Part shown: piece by piece, positions 17,501-25,551 of the stretch
Layout of the letters: the number at the start of each line of letters is the position of its first letter
How positions within the stretch are numbered: the first letter of the stretch is position 1
NCBI RefSeq assembly: GCF_003288815.1
Contig: NZ_NHYM01000004.1
Span: 62,001-126,000, forward strand
Length of the DNA stretch: 64,000 bases
Origin: Helicobacter sp. 16-1353
GTDB lineage: Bacteria; Campylobacterota; Campylobacteria; Campylobacterales; Helicobacteraceae
Direction of reading: 5' to 3'
Position numbers and translations under genes: made by a program
Notes under the pieces: generated by a model
Seen by the model: only the letters and a program-made list of their open reading frames with translations
Databases searched by the model: none
Told to the model about the DNA's origin: nothing

Positions 17501-20500
17501 TTCTCGCCTTTTAATACCAGCTTCATATATTCGCGCATTTTATCATCGCCCATAGATTCCCAGATGATTTTATATTTTGGGTTAATCGTGCCATCAATGT
17601 TTTTTAAATCAGACCATACATAAGCATAATCATTTATGAAATTTTCAAATGTTTTTTGTTCTTGTGTTTTTGTGTGGATTAGCTCTCTGCCCTCGCTAAT
17701 TTCCTTAATAGTTTTATTAGTTTTTAGTGGTGTTTTGCTGGTAAGTAGCCATTCGCCATTTTCATTTTTTGCCACGCTTAAAACATACCTAATGTTATCA
17801 AAAGCATCGTATACAAAGCTATAAGAATCCTCGCTTTGTTTAATAAGTGCGTCTGCGTTTTCAATTATGGCTTTTGATAGATTTAAAAACGCTATCTTAT
17901 CTTGTAGGTCGTTGGCGGATAGCTTCTCGCCTTTAATAAGGATTCCATTATTAAAAATAGATTCTGTTGCTTTTGGAGTTTTTAGAAAAAAATCTTGCTC
18001 TAAGCTATCTACCTTAAATAGCCTTTGTAGCAATTCCTTATTTTTGTCTTTTATGTTGCTTTGTGTTTGGTTTAGATTTTTTGCTATACTTTCATTAGAG
18101 TTTAAAGGGAGAGTCTCCCCTTTTGTCAAGCCGCTAGAGTTGATAATCTTATCGGCTTCTCTAACATCATCATACGCAGTAACTATCCATTTATTAGCAG
18201 TCGGCTCACCTTTCCAATTTTGCTTTAATCCTACTTTGTAAACCTTGCCTTGATTTGTGGTGTATTCTAGCGTCGCCCTAGCGTTATCATCTATTTTGAT
18301 ATTTCCATTTTTTACAATCTCATTTATTGCGTTTTGGATTCCAGCCTCGCCCTCGCCAAACTCGCCAAATTCCTTGCCGTGTTTATCCAAAATGTGCTTT
18401 AATCCAAAATTAGAATCTCCCCAGACTAAATCAATATCCCCTAGCTCTTGGCGATAGAATGCACCGCTTACTTGCCCTTGCTTTTCATTTAGTAGCTTCT
18501 TAATGGCATTCACGCCGTCATGGTAAAACTCCGCATAGTTTTCACCAAATTCTTTTATAGGGGTTATGTTAAAGGCGGATTCTAAATTTTTTCTTGCATT
18601 ATCAAAAAAATTAAATAAGTCCGGATTGTTTTCTTTGTATCGTTTTACTATTTCCTTATAGGCTTCCTCCTCGCTCTTGCCAGACTTTATTAGCTCATCA
18701 AAATCTTTTCTGCCACCTCGCTTAACGCTTCTTTTTGTCTCAAAAAGCACAAATTCATCTATACTTATATTTGCGAAATTAGCAAGGCGTAGCATAAAAT
18801 AGCCATATGCGTCATCTCTGCCAAGTGCGCTATAAGCTGGTAAAAGCTTGTCTGCATTTTCAATAAAAAAAGATTCCATTCTTTTAAATTTAGCTGGGTT
18901 ACTCTCCTCTAAATAATCCCTTGCGACACTCTCAAGCCCCTCTTTATTTGCTTTTTCTGCCAATCTAAGCTCAAATCTATCTCTTGCTTTTAAATCAACA
19001 AAATGAGAAAATTTGAGTTGCTGGGTTTGTGATGTAGGGATAAAACTTCCCTCCTTGTCTAATTCAATTAAAAATCTTGTTTCTTTGCCACTTTCTACCT
19101 CTTTTAATAATTGTTCGTTTTGTGCTAATTTATATTTATATTCATTGATTTCAAGTTTACTTGCTTTCTCCTTTAGCCTTGATATTTGGTTTTTAATTGG
19201 AAGTTCCCCAAATATATTCTCCTTGTGTGCATCTACTGGGTGCCATCTATCCATTGCTTTATTTCTTTGAAGGTATACTTTAAGTTTACGAGCAAGTTTT
19301 AGATTTTCTTGTCTTTGTTGCCTACCTAAATCCACTTCTTTTTCTATAGACCCTATTAGCTCTTTTAGTTGTTTTATATCTCTTTTTATAAGGTTGACAT
19401 ATTCCCCTTTACTTGCTTTTTTATATGTTTTTCCATTAAAAGTATATGTTTTTGGGAGTTTTTCATAGGGGACTAGACTTGGATTATGCTTTGTATTGCC
19501 CTCTATTATGAAGCCTCTTAGCCTTGCTTCTATTCGCTCTCCGCTCTCTTTATTTTGCGTATGTTTGACAATCTTGCCAGTTTCGGTATCTTTTATCTCA
19601 AAATCTACTTTATCGCCGTTGTGCGTGATAGTGGTCTCCCACTCATCATATTTATAAGTCGTGCTATTTGGTGTGGATTTGATAATGGAATCTTGTAGTC
19701 TTTGTGTGGAATCTTTTGGATTCTGTGGTATAATTTTATCTAGGGAGTTATTGCTCGCAGTGCTAGTAACACTGAGGTCAGAGGGTAGCTCTCTTTTATA
19801 AGCTATATCATTTTTATAATCCCCTCTATTTTTTCGCATTGTCTTAAATGCTAGTTCATTTGCCTTTGGTCGCACTTCCTCCACTACTACATAATATCCG
19901 TTTATTTGCTTAAACGATACGATAGCCTCCAAGCCTCTATCAGTAGTTGAAGTAATCGCTTCATCAGCATTTTTAACGATATTTGGATAATTTGCAATAT
20001 CCTCTAAAGTAATAGCAATTTGCCCCCTACTTTCCTCTATTGCGGAATCTCCATGTGCTTTTAGCGTGTGTTTTATTTCGCTACCTTGTAAAGTCCGCTT
20101 TGTATCATTTGGGTATTTCATTCCCAAAGATTCGCCGTTAATAGATTCTATTGCTACTTTTTTATTATTTTTAGCTAGATAATCCACCACTTCACCACTT
20201 AATCGCTCCTCGCCTATTATTGGTAAATCTAAGCCTTTTTGTGGGGAAGTTTCGATTAAATCTATAATGTCGTTATCGTTTGCATTTGGTGTGTCGCTAT
20301 TTGGTTTTGTTGTGCTTAATGTTTTTGCTTCTTGCTCGGCTAATAGCTTAGATTCTAACTCTTTTGCTATGTCGTAGTCTTTTATAAAGGCTTTATCATA
20401 TACATTTCTTTTCCTAGCAAATTTTAAAAGCTCACCTTTTGTTTGTCGTCCATATAAGTCTTGCATAGCGGAGAATATATTTGCTAGTTTGTCTTTGTCA

Positions 20501-23500
20501 TATGTTTTTCGTATATAATCATAGGTGTGTGGAAACTCCCTTTTAAAATAGTCTTTGCTAAATCTTGCCATTTGTGCTTTTTGGTAGCGATATTTTTCTA
20601 TGTCTTGGTTTCTATAGAGTTCGTTTAGTGCGTGATTCGTCTCTGCACTCTCTAGCATATTTTTATATTTTCTGTAAAGCCCACTCGCACCTTCGTCGAT
20701 ATATACATTCCATAAATCAGTTAAAAATTTTAGATTTATTATCTCTTTGTTTGTGCTATTTTTAAATTCATTTTCTAGCTTTATAGCTTCTTTGAAAACA
20801 TCTTTATTATCAAAATTCTTTTTTACTAGCTCATCATAAGCGGATTTTTCCGCCATATATTCACTACTCCATTCATCTAGTCCCTTTGTTCTTTCTAAAA
20901 ATTTTTGATATTCTGTTAGCTTTTGCGTGTATAAATCTACCACTTCCTCCCACTTAGATTCCCCTAGTTGTGTTCTAACCCAATTATATTTTGGGGAGCT
21001 TAGATGTCCTATATAAGATGATTTCTCTCCATACACTTCGCTAACTTTTTCATTTACCTTTTTTATCTTTGCTTCGATTCTAGGGTCGCCTACTTTTGGG
21101 CGGTATGATGATAAAGGCGGATGTTCCGCTTTAAATTTGGCATAATCAAATGGACGCTTCTCCGGGCGTGGCGTTTTAAGATTTTGTGTGGATTTTGTTT
21201 TTGGCTTTGGCTTTGCTGGGCTAGATTCTGCTTTTGGTGCTGGTGGAATCTCGGCTTTTGGTGTTGGGGAATCTATAGAATCTAAAGGGGAATCTTTTGG
21301 ATTCTGTGGTATAATATTGTCTGTGGCGTCATTGGGCGTTTTAGGTTTGCTAGTCCCTAACTCTGTTTGACTTTGATTCCCATTGGCTAGGTGGTCTTTA
21401 CTAGCGGGATTATATCTAGCCTGACTTATTTCATCTTGGGTTGAAATGCCACGAGAATTGGTAAAGTGGGACAAGGATTCTTGTCGTATCGCAGGTTCGA
21501 TTCCTGCTTCGACCCTCTGTAAATTTGGATTATTTAATTCACTTCTTAAAACTTTTTTAGCCGTTACTACATAATTCCCCTCTTTGTCTGCGTTAAAATG
21601 TAAAAAATTTACTTTGTCGGCATTTTCCATATCCTCAAAATCAATAATAAAATTCCTTTTTTCTGTATCAATTAGGGCAGATTTGGCACTAGCGATTATG
21701 TTTGGGATTTCTTTTATTTCATTTGGGCTAAGTGCTTTATCGCCCTTTCTTTCGGCTCGTATGTGGCTAAGGTGCTTTTTGGTTAAAAATACGCTAGATT
21801 GCGGTAAAGCTAAGGCGTCTTGTAAGTCTTTATTAATATCATTTAGGCGGACGACATTAGGAGCGGACGCATAATCCTTGCCTAATACATCATCAACAAA
21901 ATTATTAAATCCCTCTTGGCTTATCTTTTCTTTTGGTAAATCATATCGCTTTAGCGTTTCAAATTCCTTTATTATGCTTTGAGTGGAATCTATTGTATTC
22001 CCACCGCTTGAATCTATAGGACTACCACCGCCACCGCCATTATTCGACGGATTGCCATTTGGATTTATCGGCGGAGTTGGATTCTGTGGGTCATATGTTA
22101 GTAGCTCTTTTTTATCATAGCCGATTAGATTCTTTGAGTTTTTTTCTGCATTTTCTAGCATTAAGTTCGCTAGATTTTGGGCGTTATCTTGGACTTCTTG
22201 CATAGCCATATTTGATTTTAAGTGTTCGTAGTCTAGGTGCTTTAGCCACTCTTTTATTAATGGTTTTAGCTCGTGGAGTAAGTCAGGTGGAGTATGGGGG
22301 CTTGATACTAGATTAAAGATAAATTCCTTTGGCGTCCTTGAATACTTGGTCGATTGCCTTAAGTGGTATAAAAAGGCTGCATTTCGTCCGCCTTGTGTTG
22401 GGAGATACTTCATAGATTTTTTGAAAGTTTCACTTGCGATTTGCATTGCGATTTTGCCCTCGACGCTAACTGCAATATTATTTTTTATTAGCTTTGGGTG
22501 GGATTGGGATATTTTCGAAGCGAAATATAAATCGTTTTGGAATATGGTCGAAATCTCTTTGATTAAGTCTATATGCTCTTTCACGCTTGGATTTACGATG
22601 TTTCGCACTTCACTCAATGCCCTATTTAGCCCTTTATAGTCTGGGACAAATTTATTAGGCTCTAGCTCAATTAGATTTTTCTTTATAGTGGCATTTACTA
22701 TCCCTATTTGCAAGGAATCTCTAGTATCTGCCTTTAGCTTACCAAATAGCGTATTATCAAAGTTTTTTATAGATTTGCCAAACTGCAATAAGACTTTATC
22801 AAGGCTTTCATTATTTACCTTATAGCTTTCGCTCATTAGGTCATTATAAAGCTTACTCTTGCCATTATTGCCGTGCTTAAACTCGCTCCATAGCTTGTAT
22901 TCATCATTGATTAAATCCCATTGCTTTTTAAAGCGAGAATCTAGCCCTTTTATTTTAAGTGCATTTTCCATGAGAGTATCTATGTGGCTTGTTATATCCA
23001 TTAGGATTCCTTTATCGCTATAGTTGCCACGAGTAAAGATATTTCTAAACTTCTCGTTTATAAATTGCCTTGCTTGGATTAGCTCTTTTAGGCTCAAATC
23101 TTTATCTTTAATCTTATTTCGTATTAAGTCCAAATCGCCGCTTATGTGGTCTTTACTAATATTTGCTTCTATTTCTTGCATTTTAGAATCTAAGAAGTCG
23201 GTAATATTAAATCGCTCATTTGGCATTACACTATCTAGTATATCGATAGTTTCTCCATATCTGCTACTTAAATCTTTGTCATAATCCCTTATTGCTGTCC
23301 TTAGCTCATCTATATCAATAGTAGAATCTTTGATTAGCAAGTTATCTGCCCTATTTGTGATTTGCTCTAGGACATTTTTAGCTACTCTTGGCTCACTCTT
23401 TATAATCTCGCCTAAGAATCCAGCAAATCGTGGCTGCGTATATGCAATATCCCACGCTATCTTTTGGATTTTTTTGGCATTAGCGGAGTTGCTTTGGAAT

Positions 23501-23964
23501 GGAGAGAATGCTTCTTTTAGATTAAAGTTCGTCTGCATATTTGTAGTAACAAATCTATCGATATTATCTTGGACTTCTTGTATAAACTGCTCTCCTAAAG
23601 CCCTATCGCCATTAGCTATCACATCAGCTACCACTTTTGGGACGACTCCTGCGTTCCCGTCTCGTATGTATTGGATTGCTTCGTTTATGCCATTCTTTAC
23701 ACCACGCCCCACTTTAAAGGCAGTAAATACTGCGATATCAGATATCCCACTTAGTGCCATTTCCTCGCCCATAAATGCGAGTAGCTCCTCTGTGTTCCCC
23801 TCTCTATTTAGAATCATATTATTTACATAGTAGTCCCCTACGCTTCCCATACCAGCACCCAAAGCCCCACCGATGACGCTTCCAACTCCAGCTCCTAGCT
23901 TCCCAGCTCTAGCTCCAGCCTTAGCCCCATAATATGCCCCAGCCATACCAGTAAAGATACCCAT
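11491..23964 (-). CDS. Giant polyvalent-type protein (4157 aa) with repeated PBECR-like domains
   Basis: A single open frame of 12.5 kb. Residues 3-45 are Gly/Ala-rich (YYGAKAGARAGKLGAGVGSV), like a glycine-zipper membrane segment. Long helical regions follow. Four closely similar modules, each containing NEKQGQVSGAFYR[QD]ELGDID and a WIVTAY strand, lie near residues 1808-1928, 2408-2531, 3045-3165 and 3998-4108. Two more distant domains of the same style lie near 690-830 and 1240-1400. A zincin motif HELLH sits near 3611, and a further domain (SGWSRSRNSSWAIEHFEM) near 3780. Linkers repeat IIPQNPKDS. Two tandem copies of a roughly 150-residue domain (MREQGWLKKH / QREQGNIVSL) lie near 2580-2890. 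The architecture fits the polyvalent proteins described from phages and conjugative elements, which protect incoming DNA. The 5' end may be truncated. Confidence 0.75.
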   Translation of the reverse strand: MGIFTGMAGAYYGAKAGARAGKLGAGVGSVIGGALGAGMGSVGDYYVNNMILNREGNTEELLAFMGEEMALSGISDIAVFTAFKVGRGVKNGINEAIQYIRDGNAGVVPKVVADVIANGDRALGEQFIQEVQDNIDRFVTTNMQTNFNLKEAFSPFQSNSANAKKIQKIAWDIAYTQPRFAGFLGEIIKSEPRVAKNVLEQITNRADNLLIKDSTIDIDELRTAIRDYDKDLSSRYGETIDILDSVMPNERFNITDFLDSKMQEIEANISKDHISGDLDLIRNKIKDKDLSLKELIQARQFINEKFRNIFTRGNYSDKGILMDITSHIDTLMENALKIKGLDSRFKKQWDLINDEYKLWSEFKHGNNGKSKLYNDLMSESYKVNNESLDKVLLQFGKSIKNFDNTLFGKLKADTRDSLQIGIVNATIKKNLIELEPNKFVPDYKGLNRALSEVRNIVNPSVKEHIDLIKEISTIFQNDLYFASKISQSHPKLIKNNIAVSVEGKIAMQIASETFKKSMKYLPTQGGRNAAFLYHLRQSTKYSRTPKEFIFNLVSSPHTPPDLLHELKPLIKEWLKHLDYEHLKSNMAMQEVQDNAQNLANLMLENAEKNSKNLIGYDKKELLTYDPQNPTPPINPNGNPSNNGGGGGSPIDSSGGNTIDSTQSIIKEFETLKRYDLPKEKISQEGFNNFVDDVLGKDYASAPNVVRLNDINKDLQDALALPQSSVFLTKKHLSHIRAERKGDKALSPNEIKEIPNIIASAKSALIDTEKRNFIIDFEDMENADKVNFLHFNADKEGNYVVTAKKVLRSELNNPNLQRVEAGIEPAIRQESLSHFTNSRGISTQDEISQARYNPASKDHLANGNQSQTELGTSKPKTPNDATDNIIPQNPKDSPLDSIDSPTPKAEIPPAPKAESSPAKPKPKTKSTQNLKTPRPEKRPFDYAKFKAEHPPLSSYRPKVGDPRIEAKIKKVNEKVSEVYGEKSSYIGHLSSPKYNWVRTQLGESKWEEVVDLYTQKLTEYQKFLERTKGLDEWSSEYMAEKSAYDELVKKNFDNKDVFKEAIKLENEFKNSTNKEIINLKFLTDLWNVYIDEGASGLYRKYKNMLESAETNHALNELYRNQDIEKYRYQKAQMARFSKDYFKREFPHTYDYIRKTYDKDKLANIFSAMQDLYGRQTKGELLKFARKRNVYDKAFIKDYDIAKELESKLLAEQEAKTLSTTKPNSDTPNANDNDIIDLIETSPQKGLDLPIIGEERLSGEVVDYLAKNNKKVAIESINGESLGMKYPNDTKRTLQGSEIKHTLKAHGDSAIEESRGQIAITLEDIANYPNIVKNADEAITSTTDRGLEAIVSFKQINGYYVVVEEVRPKANELAFKTMRKNRGDYKNDIAYKRELPSDLSVTSTASNNSLDKIIPQNPKDSTQRLQDSIIKSTPNSTTYKYDEWETTITHNGDKVDFEIKDTETGKIVKHTQNKESGERIEARLRGFIIEGNTKHNPSLVPYEKLPKTYTFNGKTYKKASKGEYVNLIKRDIKQLKELIGSIEKEVDLGRQQRQENLKLARKLKVYLQRNKAMDRWHPVDAHKENIFGELPIKNQISRLKEKASKLEINEYKYKLAQNEQLLKEVESGKETRFLIELDKEGSFIPTSQTQQLKFSHFVDLKARDRFELRLAEKANKEGLESVARDYLEESNPAKFKRMESFFIENADKLLPAYSALGRDDAYGYFMLRLANFANISIDEFVLFETKRSVKRGGRKDFDELIKSGKSEEEAYKEIVKRYKENNPDLFNFFDNARKNLESAFNITPIKEFGENYAEFYHDGVNAIKKLLNEKQGQVSGAFYRQELGDIDLVWGDSNFGLKHILDKHGKEFGEFGEGEAGIQNAINEIVKNGNIKIDDNARATLEYTTNQGKVYKVGLKQNWKGEPTANKWIVTAYDDVREADKIINSSGLTKGETLPLNSNESIAKNLNQTQSNIKDKNKELLQRLFKVDSLEQDFFLKTPKATESIFNNGILIKGEKLSANDLQDKIAFLNLSKAIIENADALIKQSEDSYSFVYDAFDNIRYVLSVAKNENGEWLLTSKTPLKTNKTIKEISEGRELIHTKTQEQKTFENFINDYAYVWSDLKNIDGTINPKYKIIWESMGDDKMREYMKLVLKGENLTEPQKLAKEALDKEFAEAKKQAEATLAKLQEEKYKHLKPQQTYEDNELIVRISHGAKKTTIKQTDKATGETKINVLPKDEGLSYHLGAENRFNPPKQDVKVDIKAEIEELLKRGREPISYGEVRADREIIDDIKKDVGREADRIIRRIQGEHNEHIRHRDHPEYIGRTGLGTDQIRRYDEKHALDFEIFMENYGKFLKEENGKSVVTDRIGLLQGEISGRTSFGGYLTELDFFRRSLEGYIWDNTDKKYNVIREFGTNYAEFYHDGANAIKKLLNEKQGQVSGAFYRQELGDIDLVWGDSSKGIQHILERRKSDYVKQGFSESEAISKANEFIESLPQIVESGVLKMGESRAFIRNSDNSVVIALDYKGEGDRKWVITAYENTTAPNPPHSQQTRHNTDTSSDVRASGDSGDIIPQNLKDSPVDKIDSTQPLELQEPSKKELVDFLNGYSMREQGWLKKHIADVFDVLKERINRERPIGARGELKSFSNDEMNALMLEKYPTNELLFQGIAKAMKLNDIENDGVDKILPYVKRKLKNKDEIRAWEIILDNNIDINLKRAIANYNPLGAFGAENITNSLKTIKTLKDEVSLLDETQMINKQSIDKDSDLVNKELEPLEPVEPLKVQEFLKHYNQREQGNIVSLLNNTAFELKKIIENETNKRFSFTMEANQAVFREFFNSNENLRNGIAKAYKFNSIDEILPHIKKLKNKDEIKAWNIILDSNIDINLKRGIIEHIDSAYSITEAIRDTKNFVFKIEKQKLLDTIGTNGIAKEYLYDVKGRNKTISNIVDNDDESRFFPHLEVANQHSFESHYKKLRLLSLSNITKDEFIKLEAKDIIDSNRYKINEYYNHLKSKGELKNESLESIAKEQAEKVYTQILSFRSNLEKALNINPIKEFGENYAEFYHDGANAIKKLLNEKQGQVSGAFYRDELGDIDLVWGEVGSGKSDGFGLSKIAKYHPEILEKLDSVIKNGEIVKDAQGRTNIVLGNDIVGLRNNWKGENTNEWIITAYSKKEDSPKFIDSRQANATREGFSPSNPQGDSTTKEIENANDSAVDLQNPPQVQSTEIPPAPAQAIQVPENLKHNKEIIRILSDIEARNRTIDTYKNLAPKANSDKGRIYAENKAKEFQELKNELEAELQAKIKELESKGIATPKAESTKSTEPTEPQTPNTINKIDVDSLDLDNIPSLSKEESDKLYDETINLIRERNAATGEYEKKIDGLIRNGLAKLDGKGGVEYTNAQSYNQIAPLIQKRDELEKLIKSKKTIQELNKLNLPLDLEYWTKRDIYKLALRYKKILDEGEAEGYIITRKGHGLKLKPEFQYRTRAEMQQVANKLFPIARKYHYLKEKLGTTIKELPTDSKPIPTLDLQKEADYKEVIKFFNKHETDQEQKELFEKILPIAKRLGVKVRTAVNTFNDVVMSDEERKKIAGAYFPLMNLSVVKKSTPTERKSKTLLHELLHSVTSRALDKPEILNPIQKRAVNDLNAIYNELKSSTEYAKKQEGLRAFSAGDYGLKNVHEMIAELSNPEFRQKLKAVNLFERVIDAITRLFAFSKDILLNRAAKAGKTGEIVESNAYERIKKAVYDIVDNYDDDFTFKYENSGRIKDETIAAMNANSGYSGWSRSRNSSWAIEHFEMPLSLFNRERMNRLINEIDKYKSDLEDNGVSVEKAKEILKNTSVVDFRESAKKAGRASWHHTGIDFKETDHYSFIDAIAEIAQNGVTKAPKIKAEKLKSEGIGLAVIKEYTGKYPNTRFIGYKTIIGEIKGSWIIEANGTKHNVNANKLIVYTDYKDHTELRKELRENNYSTEHNKKDSSLQRSTEVKRLIGEYLKNKLPKAEPIKKFGVNYSEYYHDGVNAIKKLLNEKQGQVSGAFYRDELGDIDLVWGDSNFGLKHILDKHPQVADEIPNIVKNGELRTENNINTIIFDNGKNTYRIGLSKGWDRKGDNNWIITAYEIDKPVSPRPDVLPSNELTKGDGTNLHPKDTSGEIIAKNGDDSKKAK
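11833..11960 (-). repeat. PBECR-module DNA repeat, copy 4 (C-terminal)
   Basis: About 120 nt encoding the FYHDG...NEKQGQVSGAFYR...DIDLVWG segment, nearly identical to the blocks at 14681, 16597 and 18412. The shared DNA allows recombination between modules. Confidence 0.8.
14681..14802 (-). repeat. PBECR-module DNA repeat, copy 3
   Basis: This copy encodes the same segment but differs just after DIDLVWG, where it reads EVGSGKSDGFGLSKIAKYH instead of DSNFGLKHILDKH. The conserved core is therefore joined to variable downstream halves. Confidence 0.8.
16597..16726 (-). repeat. PBECR-module DNA repeat, copy 2
   Basis: This copy encodes the same core followed by DSSKGIQHILERRKSDYVKQ, again a distinct downstream half joined to a nearly identical core. 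Confidence 0.8.
18412..18540 (-). repeat. PBECR-module DNA repeat, copy 1
   Basis: This copy encodes the core followed by DSNFGLKHILDKHGKEFGEF. It shares DSNFGLKHILDKH with copy 4, so copies 1 and 4 are the closest pair. Confidence 0.8.
21491..21507 (+). other. tRNA T-arm-like sequence inside the giant gene
   Basis: GCAGG-TTCGATT-CCTGC, on the strand opposite to the coding strand, has exactly the form of a tRNA T arm and is followed by TTCGACCC. No other tRNA arms are recognisable upstream. It could be an integration scar carrying a tRNA 3' end, or chance. Confidence 0.3.
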
Positions 23965-24123
23965 TCTATGGGCTTCAAGGGAAGTGGTGATGGATATTCT
24001 TTGGGTGTCTTTCCTTTGGATTTCTAAGTCTTGCGGATTTGTCGCTGGAGATTATGTTTATGTCTGTGGAGATGGATTCTGTGTATTCTACGATTGAATC
24101 CGCAATGGTAATCCGTAGAATCT
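23965..24123 (-). pseudogene. Coding-like remnant upstream of the giant gene's ATG
   Basis: The giant gene's frame stays open upstream of its ATG for about 30 codons (reading TNPQDLEIQRKDTQRISITT, then SLEAHR) without a start codon. A second frame further upstream reads ITIADSIVEYTESISTDINI. This suggests that the original 5' part was longer and has been broken by a frameshift. The rest of the spacer up to 24423 contains several GATTC/GAATC words and no gene. Confidence 0.5.
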
Positions 24124-24423
24124 ATCATAATGAGAGCGAGAATTCACTATTTTTGTAAGATTCCATTTTTTACAAAATTTAACTTGTTAGATTCTATAAA
24201 TCTACAATATTCTACTGAATTTATATGGCTATTTGTTAGATTTCATTGTTATTTTAGCATAATTTAATTGTGTGGTTCTAGACTCTTAGAATATTTGCTC
24301 AATTTAGATTCTAGATTTATCGAAATCTATGTATACCAAATCTATAACATCTAACAAATTTGCAAAAAAAGTGAAAATATCATAAGTCTTTTAATAATAA
24401 AGAGCAAATAAATACTTGCTATA

Positions 24424-25551
24424 TTACTGATTTTTATTGAGCAATGAAAACTTTACTAATTTTTCCAACATATGCCTAAAGAAAGTATAGATTGATTTAC
24501 GCGGATTTATATTATTACACATATTGTGTTTATTATTTTGTGTATTCATAATTAAAATAGTGCGATAGCAATTAGAATGTTTTTCGACCAAATTTAGCTT
24601 GCAAAGCCTATCGAGATATTTTTTTACATATTTTTCTTTCAAGTGGATTTCTTGCGAAATTTGGGAAAGCGTGTGTTCGCTCATCAAAAAAACCAAAATA
24701 TCATCATATTTCTTAATCATTTTTTTAGGGGATTTGGTATTAATTTCCAATAATTTGCATTTATCTTCGTTTGATAATTGCAAATATCCTTCAAAAGATT
24801 CATCTCCTTTTACAAGCATAGCAATACTGCAATCATCGCTTGTTGTCTTGATAATTACCTTTTCAAAACTTTCTCTAAGTTGCTCTTGTAGTTTCTCAAT
24901 GGGGATAAATGTCGAAATTTGCATTATCTTTTTTACAATATCTGCTATTTTGTGCTCTTGTTTGTTATATAAACTTGCTTCGCTCCCATCAGACATTAAA
25001 ACAAATCCGCAAATTTCTCCCAAATCGCCATTTATTAGCTTCATTGTCATAATGGCATCTTTTGAGGTGGTAAATACGGTTGTATTCACAAACTCGCCAT
25101 TTTCCGGACAAGAGGCAGTCTTTAGCTCATTATTTTTAAGATAGCCTATTACTCCGTCCCCAATATGTGCCATTATAAACTGCTCGTTCTTAACTGCCAC
25201 TACTAGCAAAGTAGAAGCCAAGTCGTTTATTTCACATTCTAGTTGCTCCGCCCTTTCGCTTAAAACTTCTAATAAGCCATCTAAAAGCTGTTGTTTTATG
25301 ACTACTCCATCATTATTAGCAAAATAAGAATCAAATTTTTCGCTTAACTCCAAGCATATAAATTTAGTAACGCTCTCAGCCCCATAATGGGAGAATCTAG
25401 CAGATCCAGCACCATCTGCCAAAGCAATAATGAATGTGTCATTAGTGTAGAGAGAATCTGTCTTATCTTGGCAAGGCGTATTTGATTTTATATGTCCTCT
25501 GCCTTGCACGGCACATTGCATTATATTCCACATTTTAAGATTCTCAATCAT
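24424..25551 (-). CDS. PP2C-type protein phosphatase with C-terminal helix-turn-helix
   Basis: I place the start at ATG 25551, which overlaps the vWA stop as ATGA, rather than at the upstream TTG. The 375-residue product has PP2C (PPM) metal-binding motifs: CQDKTD (D29), ALADGAGSARFSHYGAESV (D46, G47), AHIGDGVIGYL, FVLMSDGSE and TSDDCSIAMLV. These make it a probable Mn/Mg-dependent Ser/Thr phosphatase. After about residue 250 comes an extra domain with a winged-helix-like stretch (LSQISQEIHLKEKYVKKYL, then LCKLNLVEKH) that may bind DNA or a partner. It is the last gene of a cassette with a vWA protein and a kinase, as in TerY-P systems, where it would reverse the kinase. Confidence 0.85.
   Translation of the reverse strand: MIENLKMWNIMQCAVQGRGHIKSNTPCQDKTDSLYTNDTFIIALADGAGSARFSHYGAESVTKFICLELSEKFDSYFANNDGVVIKQQLLDGLLEVLSERAEQLECEINDLASTLLVVAVKNEQFIMAHIGDGVIGYLKNNELKTASCPENGEFVNTTVFTTSKDAIMTMKLINGDLGEICGFVLMSDGSEASLYNKQEHKIADIVKKIMQISTFIPIEKLQEQLRESFEKVIIKTTSDDCSIAMLVKGDESFEGYLQLSNEDKCKLLEINTKSPKKMIKKYDDILVFLMSEHTLSQISQEIHLKEKYVKKYLDRLCKLNLVEKHSNCYRTILIMNTQNNKHNMCNNINPRKSIYTFFRHMLEKLVKFSLLNKNQ

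Noticed and set aside
21184-21370. Plus-strand ORF antisense to the giant gene (Phe/Gly-rich)
   Set aside because: It is the shadow of the Pro/Lys/Ser-rich linker of the giant protein.
3795-24123. Intact prophage or integrative conjugative element
   Set aside because: No integrase, capsid, tail, terminase or type IV secretion genes can be seen; only mobilisation and conflict-type genes remain.
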